A stretch of 64,000 nucleotides of DNA from Flammeovirga sp. SJP92 (lineage in GTDB: Bacteria; Bacteroidota; Bacteroidia; Cytophagales; Flammeovirgaceae), in the NCBI RefSeq assembly GCF_001583495.1, contig NZ_LQAQ01000018.1:248001-312000 (forward strand), written 5' to 3'. Positions 34,039-43,161 of this stretch are shown piece by piece. A program made the position numbers and the translations under genes. The first letter of the stretch is position 1; each line of letters starts with the position of its first letter. Under the pieces are notes generated by a model. That model made no database searches, had not been told where the DNA came from, and saw only the letters and a list, made by a program, of their open reading frames with translations.

Positions 34039-35865
34039 ATGCGAAATTATTTCAAACTACTACTAACAGCTGTACTTTTCTCCTCAATTTTTTCGAGCTG
34101 TCAAAAAACAAATGAGGCCCAAGTCAGCAGAATAGAGCAGCAAAACACTAATCTTGATATCTTTTTTGACAGTGTTTTCAATGCTGATCTTGAACAAAAA
34201 CCCGAAGCACTCACTTATAGAGGAGACAAACGTTTCAATGACCAATGGAACGATTATTCTGAAAAACGCTTTTTTGAACAGCTCAAAAACAAAAAAAATG
34301 CACTTCGTCAAGTCAATGCTTTCAATCCTTCTGATTATTCCAAAGACAGAGCATTGAGCCTGGATTTATTTAAATACGAACTTAATCTTGATTTAGAAGG
34401 AGAGCGTTTTCATCACTACGATTATACGTTCAACCAGATGTATGGTGCTCAAAGCAACCCTGCTTCATTTTTAATCGGTTTTCATCAAATCAAATCTAAA
34501 AAAGACGCTGAGGATTATATCAGCAGAGTAGAAAGAGTACCTGAAATGATGGAACAGCAAATCCAAAACGCTATTCAAAGCGAAGAAGCTGGATTCCTTC
34601 TACCCAAATTTCTCTTTGCCAAAGTATTAAGCGACTGCAATAACCTTCTGGAAGGACAACCTATTTCAAAATCGGAGAAAACACACCCTATAGCACAAGA
34701 TTTCTACACTAAAATTGACGGTATTGAACTCACTGAAAAGGAGAAAAATGATTTAGTCAAAAAATTTGATCTTGCTATGAAACATAGCTTTGCTCCTACT
34801 TACAGAAAACTAGTTAAAACACTAGAAGAACAAGAACGCAGAGCAAATAATGACGCAGGAGTATGGCGTCTGAAAGATGGAGATGAGTTTTATGCCTATC
34901 GCTTGAAGAAAATTACTTCAACCAACTTCTCTGCAGAGCAAATTCATCAAATGGGACTAAGAGAAGTGGCTCGAATTCATGGTGAAATGAAAAAAATCAA
35001 AGAGAAAGTAGGCTTTAACGGAAACCTTCAAGAGTTTTTTGTTTTCATGAAAAAAGATCCTCAATTCTATTACCCTAACACGGAAGCAGGAAAAAAAGCC
35101 TACCTGGCAGATGCCACTTCTATCATTGATAATATGAGAAAACAATTGGATGGGCTATTTATCACTAAACCTAAGGCGCCTATTGAAGTAAAAAAGGTGG
35201 AAGCTTTCAGAGAAAAAACTGCAGGAAAAGCCTTTTATAATGATCCAGCAGTTGATGGATCACGTCCAGGATACTATTACGCTAACTTATACGATATGAA
35301 CCAGATGCCAAAGTATGAGATGGAAGCATTAGCCTATCACGAAGGTATTCCAGGGCATCATATGCAGATTGCTCTTACCAAAGAACTAAAGGGACTCCCT
35401 GAGTTTAGAAAAGAGGCACATTACACTGCATATATTGAAGGATGGGGATTATATGCCGAATTTATTCCGAAAGAGCTTGGATTTTATAGCGACCCTTATT
35501 CTGATTTTGGGCGCTTAGCCATGGAACTTTGGAGGTCTTGCCGATTGGTTGTAGACACTGGTATTCACGCCAAAAAATGGACTAGGGAAGAAGGAATTGC
35601 CTACTATGTCAATAACACTCCTGCCGCTTATGGCCAGTGTGAAAAAATGGTAGACAGACATATTGTGATGCCAGGGCAGGCTACAGCTTACAAAATAGGT
35701 ATGATGAAAATTCTGGAACTGAAAGACAAAGCCAAGCTTGAAATGGAAGAAAAGTTTGACATCAGAACTTTCCATGAAGTGGTTTTATGTAACGGTCCTC
35801 TTCCTTTATCAATCTTAGAGAAATTGGTGGACGAGTACATTCAAAAAAATACCGCTACTTTATAA
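34039..35865 (+). CDS. DUF885 family metallopeptidase-like lipoprotein
   Basis: 608 residues, standard for DUF885. The signal MRNYFKLLLTAVLFSSIFSSC ends in a lipobox cysteine. The central signature AYHEGIPGHHMQIALTKEL gives the H-E-x-x-P-G-H motif of DUF885 proteins, a zinc-peptidase-like site, with a downstream glutamate in YIEGWGLYAEFIPKE. Substrates are uncharacterised; it is probably a periplasmic peptidase. A possible promoter (TTG-N19-TGATTTTG) occurs at 33976-34005. A strong terminator follows at 35891. Confidence 0.88.
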   Translation: MRNYFKLLLTAVLFSSIFSSCQKTNEAQVSRIEQQNTNLDIFFDSVFNADLEQKPEALTYRGDKRFNDQWNDYSEKRFFEQLKNKKNALRQVNAFNPSDYSKDRALSLDLFKYELNLDLEGERFHHYDYTFNQMYGAQSNPASFLIGFHQIKSKKDAEDYISRVERVPEMMEQQIQNAIQSEEAGFLLPKFLFAKVLSDCNNLLEGQPISKSEKTHPIAQDFYTKIDGIELTEKEKNDLVKKFDLAMKHSFAPTYRKLVKTLEEQERRANNDAGVWRLKDGDEFYAYRLKKITSTNFSAEQIHQMGLREVARIHGEMKKIKEKVGFNGNLQEFFVFMKKDPQFYYPNTEAGKKAYLADATSIIDNMRKQLDGLFITKPKAPIEVKKVEAFREKTAGKAFYNDPAVDGSRPGYYYANLYDMNQMPKYEMEALAYHEGIPGHHMQIALTKELKGLPEFRKEAHYTAYIEGWGLYAEFIPKELGFYSDPYSDFGRLAMELWRSCRLVVDTGIHAKKWTREEGIAYYVNNTPAAYGQCEKMVDRHIVMPGQATAYKIGMMKILELKDKAKLEMEEKFDIRTFHEVVLCNGPLPLSILEKLVDEYIQKNTATL

Positions 35866-35890
35866 GAAATAATTTAGTAATTCCATTCAT

Positions 35891-35931
35891 ATCCATTACA
35901 TTAGAAATATTTTGAACCTAATGTAATGGAT
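35891..35931 (+). terminator. Terminator whose T run abuts the next start codon
   Basis: Perfect 14-bp stem ATCCATTACATTAG/CTAATGTAATGGAT (35891-35904 with 35918-35931), a 13-base loop and a T run to 35937. The next gene's ATG starts at 35938. The loop contains TATTTTG, close to the -7 consensus. Confidence 0.85.
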
Positions 35932-35937
35932 TTTTTT

Positions 35938-36654
35938 ATGCACTTTTCTTTTAAAACAGTACTAATATTCCTCTTTTTTTCAACGCTGAATTACCATTGT
36001 TCAGCTCAAAAATCAATGAAACTTATTTCCTCATTTGCACAGTTTTTAGAAGAAAAGTCAGATAAATCTATTTACCCTGAACAGTATCATTTTGATTTTG
36101 CTTTTACTGTAAAACAAATTTCACCAACAGAAAGTAAAGACTTTTATATTCTAGTTCCAAAACAAGAAAAATACTTTGCCATGACCTCCGCTTTAGATGC
36201 TCGTGACATTATTGTTTTTGATATTGAACTAGATCAAATGATTGTCATTTGTAATCTAGACAGCAGTCAATATGCGATTTGTGGCCCTTTGTCTTTTTTT
36301 GATACCAATAAAAACACAGACATCAAATATAACTTCATAGAACAGCAACCTAATGTATATAAAGATGATAATCATAATTTAGAAATTGTACTCACACAAG
36401 ACTCTGAATTCAATAATTATGGATTAAAGAAAGGTTTTTGGATGATAATTCAAGAATCTTCGACCTTAGATATTCCTTTATCAGAAAAAGGTATTATTTT
36501 AAAAGTAAAGAAGCTAGATAAAAAATCCGGTAAAAATACTAGCTATGACATTACTGAAAGAAATGATATAAATATCAACTATTCCATAAAAATGAGTAGA
36601 CTATTAGATTTTAGTATTCTAGCGGATTCCACTTTTATTAAGCAGAAAGATTAA
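35938..36654 (+). CDS. Secreted protein of unknown function
   Basis: 238 residues from ATG at 35938 (MHFSFKTVLIFLFFSTLNYH), giving a good signal peptide ending at CSAQ; an ATG at 35926 lies inside the terminator stem and is rejected. The mature part is beta-rich with aspartates (YPEQYHFDFAFTVKQ, ARDIIVFDIELDQMIVIC). No family was recognised. It is followed by the M28 peptidase gene after 29 bases, so they are probably co-transcribed. Confidence 0.6.
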   Translation: MHFSFKTVLIFLFFSTLNYHCSAQKSMKLISSFAQFLEEKSDKSIYPEQYHFDFAFTVKQISPTESKDFYILVPKQEKYFAMTSALDARDIIVFDIELDQMIVICNLDSSQYAICGPLSFFDTNKNTDIKYNFIEQQPNVYKDDNHNLEIVLTQDSEFNNYGLKKGFWMIIQESSTLDIPLSEKGIILKVKKLDKKSGKNTSYDITERNDININYSIKMSRLLDFSILADSTFIKQKD

Positions 36655-36683
36655 CCACTCACTTCACTTAAGTTATTAACCAA

Positions 36684-37658
36684 ATGCTCACACTTATCTA
36701 TATTTTAGGATTTATTGTTATTCTATTGCCAATTGTAGGAATTTACTTTTTGTATATGCCTACTCATTCTGTCTATTCCGACAAAACCGCCAATGATATA
36801 CAATCCAGTCCTTCAGAATTAGAAAAACACGTAAGAGCACTTTGTAATACAAGTGATTATAGAAACTATAAAAATAAAGAAGCTCAAAAAGAAGCCACCG
36901 ATTACATCTTTGAACAGTTGAAAAGCTTTGGCTATGCCCCCCATATTCAAACCTTTGAAGCTGCTAATGAAGAGTATAAAAACATTATTGCATTTTATGG
37001 AGATCCAAATCAAGAAAGAATTATTGTAGGTGCTCATTATGACACCTTTGGTGATCAGCAGGGTGCAGATGACAATGCCAGTGGGATAGCCGGTATGATC
37101 GAAATTGCTCGTTTACTAAAGCAACATCAACCAAAAGTGGACTTCTGCATAGAGTTAGTAGCCTACGCTAATGAGGAAAGGCCTTTTTTCACCACGAAAG
37201 GGATGGGAAGTTATGTACATGCAGAACGTAATTTAAACAATAACGTGAAAACGAAGTTAATGGTCTGTCTGGAAATGATTGGTTATTTTGATGATCGCTC
37301 TGGCAGTCAAAGTTATCCTATTAAGTTTCTAGATAAAATTTATCCCAAGGAAGCCAATTTTATTGCAATTGTTGGAAACCTTTCCAACCACTTTGTTGTA
37401 AAAGAATTGAAACACGCCATGAAAAAAACATCGAAGACACCTATATATTCCATTAATGCTCCTTCAAGTGTAAGAGGCTTGGCCAATTCTGACCATAGAA
37501 ATTATTGGCACTTTAATCAAAATGCTGTTATGATCACGGATACATCCTTTTTTAGAAATCCTAATTATCATACCAAAGGTGATACTCCAGAAAGTTTAGA
37601 TTTTAAAAAAATGAACGAAGTAATTAAAGGTACCTTTTACGCTATAACTCAAATTTAA
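36684..37658 (+). CDS. M28 family zinc metallopeptidase
   Basis: 324 residues. One N-terminal membrane helix (about 4-24, LIYILGFIVILLPIVGIYFL) anchors the protein with its catalytic domain outside. Zinc-site motifs: VGAHYDTFGD (His, Asp), DDNASGIAGM (bridging Asp), AYANEERPFF (Glu-Glu, catalytic base), SDHRNYW and the final YHTKGDTPESL (His). This is an aminopeptidase of the M28 clan that probably cleaves N-terminal residues from periplasmic peptides. The gene lies between a secreted unknown and a small unknown protein with short gaps (29 and 15 bases). Confidence 0.9.
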   Translation: MLTLIYILGFIVILLPIVGIYFLYMPTHSVYSDKTANDIQSSPSELEKHVRALCNTSDYRNYKNKEAQKEATDYIFEQLKSFGYAPHIQTFEAANEEYKNIIAFYGDPNQERIIVGAHYDTFGDQQGADDNASGIAGMIEIARLLKQHQPKVDFCIELVAYANEERPFFTTKGMGSYVHAERNLNNNVKTKLMVCLEMIGYFDDRSGSQSYPIKFLDKIYPKEANFIAIVGNLSNHFVVKELKHAMKKTSKTPIYSINAPSSVRGLANSDHRNYWHFNQNAVMITDTSFFRNPNYHTKGDTPESLDFKKMNEVIKGTFYAITQI

Positions 37659-37673
37659 TCTTAGAAAAATACT

Positions 37674-38096
37674 ATGAAATACTCCGAAAAGTACAAAAGT
37701 GATTTCCAAAAAATTGAATGGGATGATTCTTCTAAAATTCTAAAAACAACTTGGAATACTCCTATTAATATTTCTGAAGAATTATATAGAAATGAAGTAT
37801 TACAATACCTTAGAGTAACAGAAGAAATGGCTCCAAAATTACTTTTAGTAGATGCTATTAGAGCTTATTACAACGTCCGACCTGACACTCAAGATTGGAT
37901 AAATGAGCGTAGTGTAATCCTAAACAAGAAAATTGGTTTACAGAAAATGGCATTTATTGTTTCTTCAGATATTTTCTCTCAAATGTCCTTTGAAAAGATT
38001 CTTGATAAAACCACCAGCGAAATAGATCTTTTTAAATTACAATACTTCGACGACGAGCACAATGCAACCGATTGGCTTATAAACTCCTTGGATTAA
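37674..38096 (+). CDS. Small protein of unknown function, possible SpoIIAA/STAS-like fold
   Basis: 140 residues, no signal peptide. It has the strand-helix order of a STAS domain: ILKTTWNTPINIS, a central APKLLLVDAIRAYYNV (resembling the 'd-x-s' loop position of anti-sigma antagonists) and QKMAFIVSSDIFSQMS. This resemblance is weak. If correct it could be a substrate of a SpoIIE-type phosphatase such as the one at 11972, but no link is shown. Co-transcribed with the M28 peptidase (15-base gap). Confidence 0.5.
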   Translation: MKYSEKYKSDFQKIEWDDSSKILKTTWNTPINISEELYRNEVLQYLRVTEEMAPKLLLVDAIRAYYNVRPDTQDWINERSVILNKKIGLQKMAFIVSSDIFSQMSFEKILDKTTSEIDLFKLQYFDDEHNATDWLINSLD

Positions 38097-38178
38097 TTAT
38101 ATTTTATACATAAATTTACAATTATTATCAATGCTTATTACTAAACATTATTTGAACACTACTAAATCTATCAAACCT

Positions 38179-38769
38179 ATGAAACATATTTTTACGATAG
38201 CTCTGCTTGCTTGTTGTGTAGCCTTATTGGCATGTACAAAAGTTCATAAATCTAGTCCAGAATCTACTTCTTTTGATGATAGAAAAAGAGAATCTCAATT
38301 TTACAATTTCAAGTTGAAAAAATTAAATGGAGAATATCTTGACTTTCAAACGCTTAAGGGTAAAAAGATTTTAATTGTAAATACAGCCTCAAAATGTGGA
38401 TTTACACCACAATATGAAGCTTTACAAAAACTACATGAAAAGTATGGTGAAAAATTAGTGATCCTTGGCTTCCCTTGCAATCAATTTGGAGGACAAGAAC
38501 CTGGATCAAGTGAAGAAATTGCTTCCTTCTGTAAGCTGAATTATGGCGTTACTTTTACAATGATGGAAAAAGTAAACGTTAAAAAAGGTGATGATCAAAG
38601 TCCATTGTATAGATGGTTATCTGATCCTGAAGAAAATGGATGGAATGATGAAGCTCCATCATGGAACTTCTGTAAATATTTCATCAACGAAAAAGGCGAA
38701 CTAAAAGACTTTTTCAATAGCAATGTTAAGCCTACAGATACTGATTTAATTAACGCTATCTCAAAATAA
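38179..38769 (+). CDS. Glutathione peroxidase family lipoprotein (Cys type)
   Basis: 197 residues from ATG at 38179 (MKHIFTIALLACCVALLAC), which gives a lipoprotein signal; an upstream ATG at 38131 lacks one. The GPx signature NTASKCGFTPQYEALQKLHE has the active-site Cys in place of selenocysteine; further motifs are GFPCNQFGGQEPGSSEEI (with the second Cys) and SWNFCKYFINEKGEL, containing Trp-Asn-Phe. Bacterial Cys-type GPxs are usually thioredoxin peroxidases that remove peroxides. A terminator follows. Confidence 0.93.
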   Translation: MKHIFTIALLACCVALLACTKVHKSSPESTSFDDRKRESQFYNFKLKKLNGEYLDFQTLKGKKILIVNTASKCGFTPQYEALQKLHEKYGEKLVILGFPCNQFGGQEPGSSEEIASFCKLNYGVTFTMMEKVNVKKGDDQSPLYRWLSDPEENGWNDEAPSWNFCKYFINEKGELKDFFNSNVKPTDTDLINAISK

Positions 38770-38790
38770 TTTTTTAAATCATTGGAACAA

Positions 38791-38839
38791 AAACCTTTCA
38801 TCAGTAAGTTCAGTTCAAAGGCTTATTGATGAAAGGTTT
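38791..38839 (+). terminator. Terminator of the GPx gene, 8 bases before the next start
   Basis: Perfect 13-bp stem AAACCTTTCATCA/TGATGAAAGGTTT (38791-38803 with 38827-38839) with inner TAAG/CTTA pairing; downstream CTTAATTT is a modest T run. The next ATG is at 38848. Confidence 0.7.
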
Positions 38840-38847
38840 CTTAATTT

Positions 38848-39423
38848 ATGGACAAACAATACTGGACAGAAAAATACAAAACCAATAATACCGGCTGGGA
38901 CATTGGTTATGTGAGCACTCCTCTCAAAGAATACATTGATCAAATAGCAGACAAGGAATTAAAAATACTAATTCCTGGTGTGGGCAATGGCTATGAAATA
39001 GAATACCTATGGAAAAATGGGTTTAAAAACTGTTTCGCTCTGGACATTTCAGAAACCCCTCTTCAAAATGTCAAACTTAGGTGTCCTGATTTCCCTGAAG
39101 AACAATTGATCTGTAAAGATTTTTTTCAGCTAGAAATTGATAACTTTGATTTGATATTGGAGCAAACCTTTTTTTGTGCTTTGAATCCAAAGCTTAGGAA
39201 ACAATATGTGGAGCAAATGTATCGTTTACTGAAAAAAGGTGGTAAATTAAGTGGGTTGCTATTTGATTTTGAGCTAACAAAAAATGGCCCACCTTTTGGA
39301 GGTAGTAAAGAAGAGTATTTATCTCTTTTTGAATCAAAATTTGAGATAAAAACACTAGAAAGATGCTACAACAGCATTCCTCCAAGAAGCGGGAATGAAT
39401 TATTTTTTAGTATTGAGAAGTAG
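38848..39423 (+). CDS. TPMT superfamily methyltransferase
   Basis: 191 residues. The thiopurine methyltransferase signature YWTEKYKTNNTGWDIGYVST is at the N-terminus; the SAM-binding strand is LKILIPGVGNGYEIEYLW (G-x-G-x-G) and the acidic end of strand 2 is FALDISETPL. The rest follows the Rossmann pattern (FDLILEQTFFCALNP). TPMT-family enzymes use S-adenosylmethionine to methylate thiols, selenium or halide ions; the substrate here is unknown. A 27-base gap leads to the GAF gene. Confidence 0.9.
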   Translation: MDKQYWTEKYKTNNTGWDIGYVSTPLKEYIDQIADKELKILIPGVGNGYEIEYLWKNGFKNCFALDISETPLQNVKLRCPDFPEEQLICKDFFQLEIDNFDLILEQTFFCALNPKLRKQYVEQMYRLLKKGGKLSGLLFDFELTKNGPPFGGSKEEYLSLFESKFEIKTLERCYNSIPPRSGNELFFSIEK

Positions 39424-39450
39424 CTAAAAAGGTATAGAAATTTTCTAAAG

Positions 39451-40509
39451 ATGAATAAACAAATTGGTATTAAAGTTCTTTGGCTTGATCAATATGCCAG
39501 ATTAAAGGAAGAAAACAGCAGGTTGAGAGCAAATCTCGACAATGCTTTAGAGTATTGTAATGCCCTGCTTGAAGAGAAGGAGGATTATGAATTCAGTGAG
39601 AAAGAAGAGGAACCTTTATTGGAAGCAATCAACGCCTTGAGACTTCAAAGAAAGGCATTGAAAGTCATTGAAGAAGAAAGAGCATGGGTTTCTGAAGGAC
39701 TAACTAAATTTGTTGACATTCTTAGAACCTCACAAAGCAACCTTGAAGAACTTTGTGATCAAATTATCAATAATCTTGTTTCTTACCTTGGCGTTACACA
39801 AGGCGGTTTATTTATTGTAGATGACAACATAGATGACAGGAAAGAGTTGATGCTGATTTCTGCTTATGCTTATGAAAGAAAGAAGTATATCAATAGAAAT
39901 GTAAAACCAAGAGAAGGTTTAGTAGGACAAGTTTTTATTGAAAAACGCCCGATGTTCTTGAAAGAAATTCCTGAGCAATATGTCAATATTTCTAGTGGAT
40001 TAGGTCAAGCAAGACCTACCAACTTATTCATTGCACCAATGCTGATGAATGAAGAGGTTTATGGGGTGATTGAATTGGCTTCATTGAAGGAAATGCCTGA
40101 ATTCCAAAGAGAGTTTGTACTGAAGTTAGGTGAAACAATCGCTTCTACAATTGCAGCCACTCGTAACTCTGACAGAATGAAAACTTTATTGGAAGATTCT
40201 CAGGTACAAGCAGAGCAAATGAGAGCACAGGAAGAGGAAATGCGTCAGAACGTAGAAGAACTTCAAGCTACTCAAGAAGAGATGCACAGAAAGCAAAAAG
40301 AAATGGAAGCGGTTAATGTCAAAACCAAAAATAATGAAGAGGTTTTGAAAAAAGCTTTCGAGAAAATGAGTACTACTGAGGAAAATTACAAAGCCAAAAT
40401 TGAAAACCTTACAGGAGTTGTTACCGAAAAAGAGGATAAAATTGCTTCATTAGAAAGAGAAATCGAGCTAAAAAATGAAGAAATCCAAAAATTAAGGGGA
40501 CAACTTTAA
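39451..40509 (+). CDS. GAF domain protein with flanking coiled coils
   Basis: 352 residues. Helical coiled coil at about 10-100 (LKEENSRLRANLDNALEYCN), a GAF domain at about 95-235 (VSYLGVTQGGLFIVDD, LVGQVFIEKRPMFLKEIPEQ, FIAPMLMNEEVYGVIELASL) and a second long coiled coil to the end (QVQAEQMRAQEEEMRQNVEE). No kinase, cyclase or DNA-binding output is seen, so it may be a sensory adaptor. Similar stand-alone GAF/coiled-coil proteins are typical of Cytophagales (family knowledge). Ligand unknown. Confidence 0.85.
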   Translation: MNKQIGIKVLWLDQYARLKEENSRLRANLDNALEYCNALLEEKEDYEFSEKEEEPLLEAINALRLQRKALKVIEEERAWVSEGLTKFVDILRTSQSNLEELCDQIINNLVSYLGVTQGGLFIVDDNIDDRKELMLISAYAYERKKYINRNVKPREGLVGQVFIEKRPMFLKEIPEQYVNISSGLGQARPTNLFIAPMLMNEEVYGVIELASLKEMPEFQREFVLKLGETIASTIAATRNSDRMKTLLEDSQVQAEQMRAQEEEMRQNVEELQATQEEMHRKQKEMEAVNVKTKNNEEVLKKAFEKMSTTEENYKAKIENLTGVVTEKEDKIASLEREIELKNEEIQKLRGQL

Positions 40510-40530
40510 TATAAATTCTAAACAAAACAT

Positions 40531-40558
40531 AGGTTATTGCAAGAACTTGCAATAACCT
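40531..40558 (+). terminator. Terminator after the GAF gene
   Basis: 13-bp arms AGGTTATTGCAAG/CTTGCAATAACCT (40531-40543 with 40546-40558), so only a very small loop remains; then ATTATTTTT. Confidence 0.75.
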
Positions 40559-40560
40559 AT

Positions 40561-40589
40561 TATTTTTGCCGTGGAAAATTGTATTTTTG
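40561..40589 (+). promoter_or_regulatory. Two -7 elements upstream of pheT
   Basis: TATTTTTG occurs at 40561-40568 and again at 40582-40589, both exact TAnnTTTG matches. For the first, a TTG (40537-40539) lies 21 bases upstream, inside the terminator stem. Confidence 0.45.
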
Positions 40590-40665
40590 CAATTCCATAA
40601 TTTTTAGTGAAAGTAAACAAATAAAAAGGTGGCGTTTTTAACGCTTCCGGCAAAAATAGCGATAT

Positions 40666-43095
40666 ATGAAAATCTCCTTAAATTGGCTAAAAGGCCTAAT
40701 TGATATAGAAGACAAAACGCCACAGGAAATTGATGAGCTTTTAACCAGTTCTGGTTTAGAGGTAGAAGGAATCGGTGAAGTTGAAGAAGTGAAAGGTGGA
40801 CTGAAAGGTTTAGTTATTGGCGAGGTTTTAGAATGTGAACAACATTCAAACGCAGATAAATTAAGAGTTACAAAAGTTGATATCGGTGGGGAAGAACCTG
40901 TACAGATTGTATGTGGTGCTCCTAATGTCGCTAAGGGACAAAAAGTTGTAGTTGCTACTGTAGGCGCTGAGCTTTATCCTTCTCCAACAGAAAGTTTTAA
41001 AATTAAAAAAGGTAAGATCCGTGGTGAGGTTTCACTAGGTATGATCTGTGCTGAAGATGAAATCGGATTGGGTACTTCTCATGACGGTATCATGGTTTTA
41101 GATACTGATTTAGCCAACGGCACTCCTGCTGCTAAATATTTCGGTTTAGAAAATGATCAGGTTTTTGAGATCGGTCTTACTCCAAACCGTGTAGATGGTT
41201 CGTCGCATTATGGTGCTGCTCGTGATTTGAAAGTATTATTGGATCGTGAAATCAAGCAGGCTACTAAAGCAGAATTAATCGAAAACTTTAAAGTAGATAA
41301 TACTTCTACTCCTGTAAAAGTTAATGTTCAAGCAGAAGAGGCTTGTCCAAGATATACTGGTTTGACAATTTCTGGAATTACAATCAAAGAATCTCCGAAA
41401 TGGATCAAACAACGTTTAAATTCTATTGGTTTAGCTCCTATCAACAACGTAGTGGATATTACCAACTTCGTTTTACATGAATTAGGACAACCACTTCACG
41501 CTTTTGATCTAGCAAAAGTAACGGGCAACGAGGTGAACGTAAAGTTCGCTACTGAAGGTGCTAAGTTTACTACTTTAGACGAAGCAGAAAGAGAATTAAA
41601 AGGTAACGACTTGATGATTGCTAATACTTCTGAAGATATGTGTATCGCAGGTGTATTCGGTGGGTTAGATTCAGGTGTTACTGAAGGAACAACGAGCATC
41701 TTCTTAGAAAGTGCTTACTTCCACCCTGACTTTGTTCGTAAAACATCACAGCAACACAGTATCAAAACAGATTCTTCATTCCGTTTTGAGAGAGGTTGTG
41801 ATCCGAACATGTGTATCACTGCATTGAAATATGCGGCAATGTTGATCAAAGAGTACGCCGGTGGTGAAATCTCTTCTGAGATTGTAGACATCTACCCTAC
41901 TCCTATTGAGAATTTCATTATTGATGTGAAATTCAAAAATGTAGATCGTTTAATTGGTCAGCATATTCCACAAGACAGAATCATCTCAATTCTTGAAGGT
42001 TTAGAAATCTCTATTTTAGAGCGTACTGAAGAGACAATCAAAGTTTCAGTTCCTCCTTATAGAGTTGACGTTCAAAGAGAAGCAGATATCATTGAAGAGA
42101 TCTTAAGAATTTACGGTTTCAACAGTGTAGCATTAGACGAGTCATTATCAACTGATTTCTTAGCGAGTTTCCCTAAGAAAGACAAGCAAATTCTTCAGAC
42201 AAAAGTGACTGAAATGCTTGCAGGAAGCGGTTGTTTCGAAATCATGACTAACTCTTTGACTACAAGCAAGTATTCAACAAGTTTAGCGGATATCGATGAG
42301 TCAAAAGATGTAAAAATCTTGAACATCTTATCTGCAGATTTAGATGTAATGCGTCAGTCAATGTTATTCTCTGGCCTTGAAGTAATCGATAGAAATATCA
42401 GACGTCAGCAGAAGAATATCAAAGCATTTGAATTTGGTAAAACATACCATAAAGGAGAAGAAGGTTACACAGAAAAAGAACACCTAACATTATTTGTTTC
42501 TGGTACTTCTTCTGATGAATCTTGGATCAGAAAAGCTGTAAATGCTGATTTCCATACGATCTCTTCTATTGTAGAAAGAATCTTTGAAAGATTAAATATT
42601 CAAGGTATTTCTAAAGAATATGTGAAGAATGATACTTTCTCTTATGGCTTAACTTACACTGCTAGAAAGCAAGTAATTGCTACAGTGGGTATGGTCAACC
42701 CTAAGACAGCTAAATTAGCAGGTGTAAAAACGGAAGTATTCTTTGCGGATATCGACTGGTCAGCATTAGTGAAAATGTACAGTGCAGATTATAAATTCAA
42801 AGAATTGCCTAAATTCCCTGAAGTACGTAGAGATTTATCTTTAGTATTGAACAACAAAGCTACCTTTGCTTCAATTCAGGAAATTGCAAAGAAAACAGAA
42901 AGAAAATTATTGAAGGGTGTCAATGTATTTGATGTTTATGAAGGTAAGCACCTTGCTCAAGGTTTAAAATCTTACTCAGTGAGCTTCATCCTTCAAGATG
43001 AAAATAAAACTTTAAACGATAAGACTATTGATAAATGTATGACAGCATTAATCAAAGCTTTTGAAAATCAGCTTGGTGCTGTAATCCGTAAGTAG
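40666..43095 (+). CDS. pheT: Phenylalanine-tRNA ligase beta subunit
   Basis: 809 residues. Domain order: N-terminal start MKISLNWLKGLIDIE, an EMAP-type tRNA-binding domain at about 42-150 (VIGEVLECEQHSNADKLRVT), B3/B4 editing region (ARYTGLTISGITIKESPKWI-type), B5 domain, the central core and a C-terminal FDX-ACB domain (FPEVRRDLSLVLNN). With the alpha subunit it charges tRNA-Phe. pheS is not in the window. Its own promoter candidates and terminator suggest a separate transcript. Downstream lie a coiled-coil gene, zapA and rny, an arrangement conserved in Bacteroidota. Confidence 0.97.
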   Translation: MKISLNWLKGLIDIEDKTPQEIDELLTSSGLEVEGIGEVEEVKGGLKGLVIGEVLECEQHSNADKLRVTKVDIGGEEPVQIVCGAPNVAKGQKVVVATVGAELYPSPTESFKIKKGKIRGEVSLGMICAEDEIGLGTSHDGIMVLDTDLANGTPAAKYFGLENDQVFEIGLTPNRVDGSSHYGAARDLKVLLDREIKQATKAELIENFKVDNTSTPVKVNVQAEEACPRYTGLTISGITIKESPKWIKQRLNSIGLAPINNVVDITNFVLHELGQPLHAFDLAKVTGNEVNVKFATEGAKFTTLDEAERELKGNDLMIANTSEDMCIAGVFGGLDSGVTEGTTSIFLESAYFHPDFVRKTSQQHSIKTDSSFRFERGCDPNMCITALKYAAMLIKEYAGGEISSEIVDIYPTPIENFIIDVKFKNVDRLIGQHIPQDRIISILEGLEISILERTEETIKVSVPPYRVDVQREADIIEEILRIYGFNSVALDESLSTDFLASFPKKDKQILQTKVTEMLAGSGCFEIMTNSLTTSKYSTSLADIDESKDVKILNILSADLDVMRQSMLFSGLEVIDRNIRRQQKNIKAFEFGKTYHKGEEGYTEKEHLTLFVSGTSSDESWIRKAVNADFHTISSIVERIFERLNIQGISKEYVKNDTFSYGLTYTARKQVIATVGMVNPKTAKLAGVKTEVFFADIDWSALVKMYSADYKFKELPKFPEVRRDLSLVLNNKATFASIQEIAKKTERKLLKGVNVFDVYEGKHLAQGLKSYSVSFILQDENKTLNDKTIDKCMTALIKAFENQLGAVIRK

Positions 43096-43102
43096 TCCTA
43101 TC

Positions 43103-43139
43103 AAACCACTCTCTTTTTATGATGAAAAGGGAGTGGTTT
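43103..43139 (+). terminator. Terminator of pheT
   Basis: Stem AAACCACTC/GAGTGGTTT with an inner CTTTT/AAAAG (43103-43111, 43131-43139), then ATTTTTTAA. Confidence 0.8.
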
Positions 43140-43161
43140 CATTTTTTAATTCCGATCAATT

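Noticed and set aside
35926-35938. ATG at 35926 as start of the secreted protein
   Set aside because: It is inside the terminator stem; the ATG at 35938 gives a normal signal peptide.
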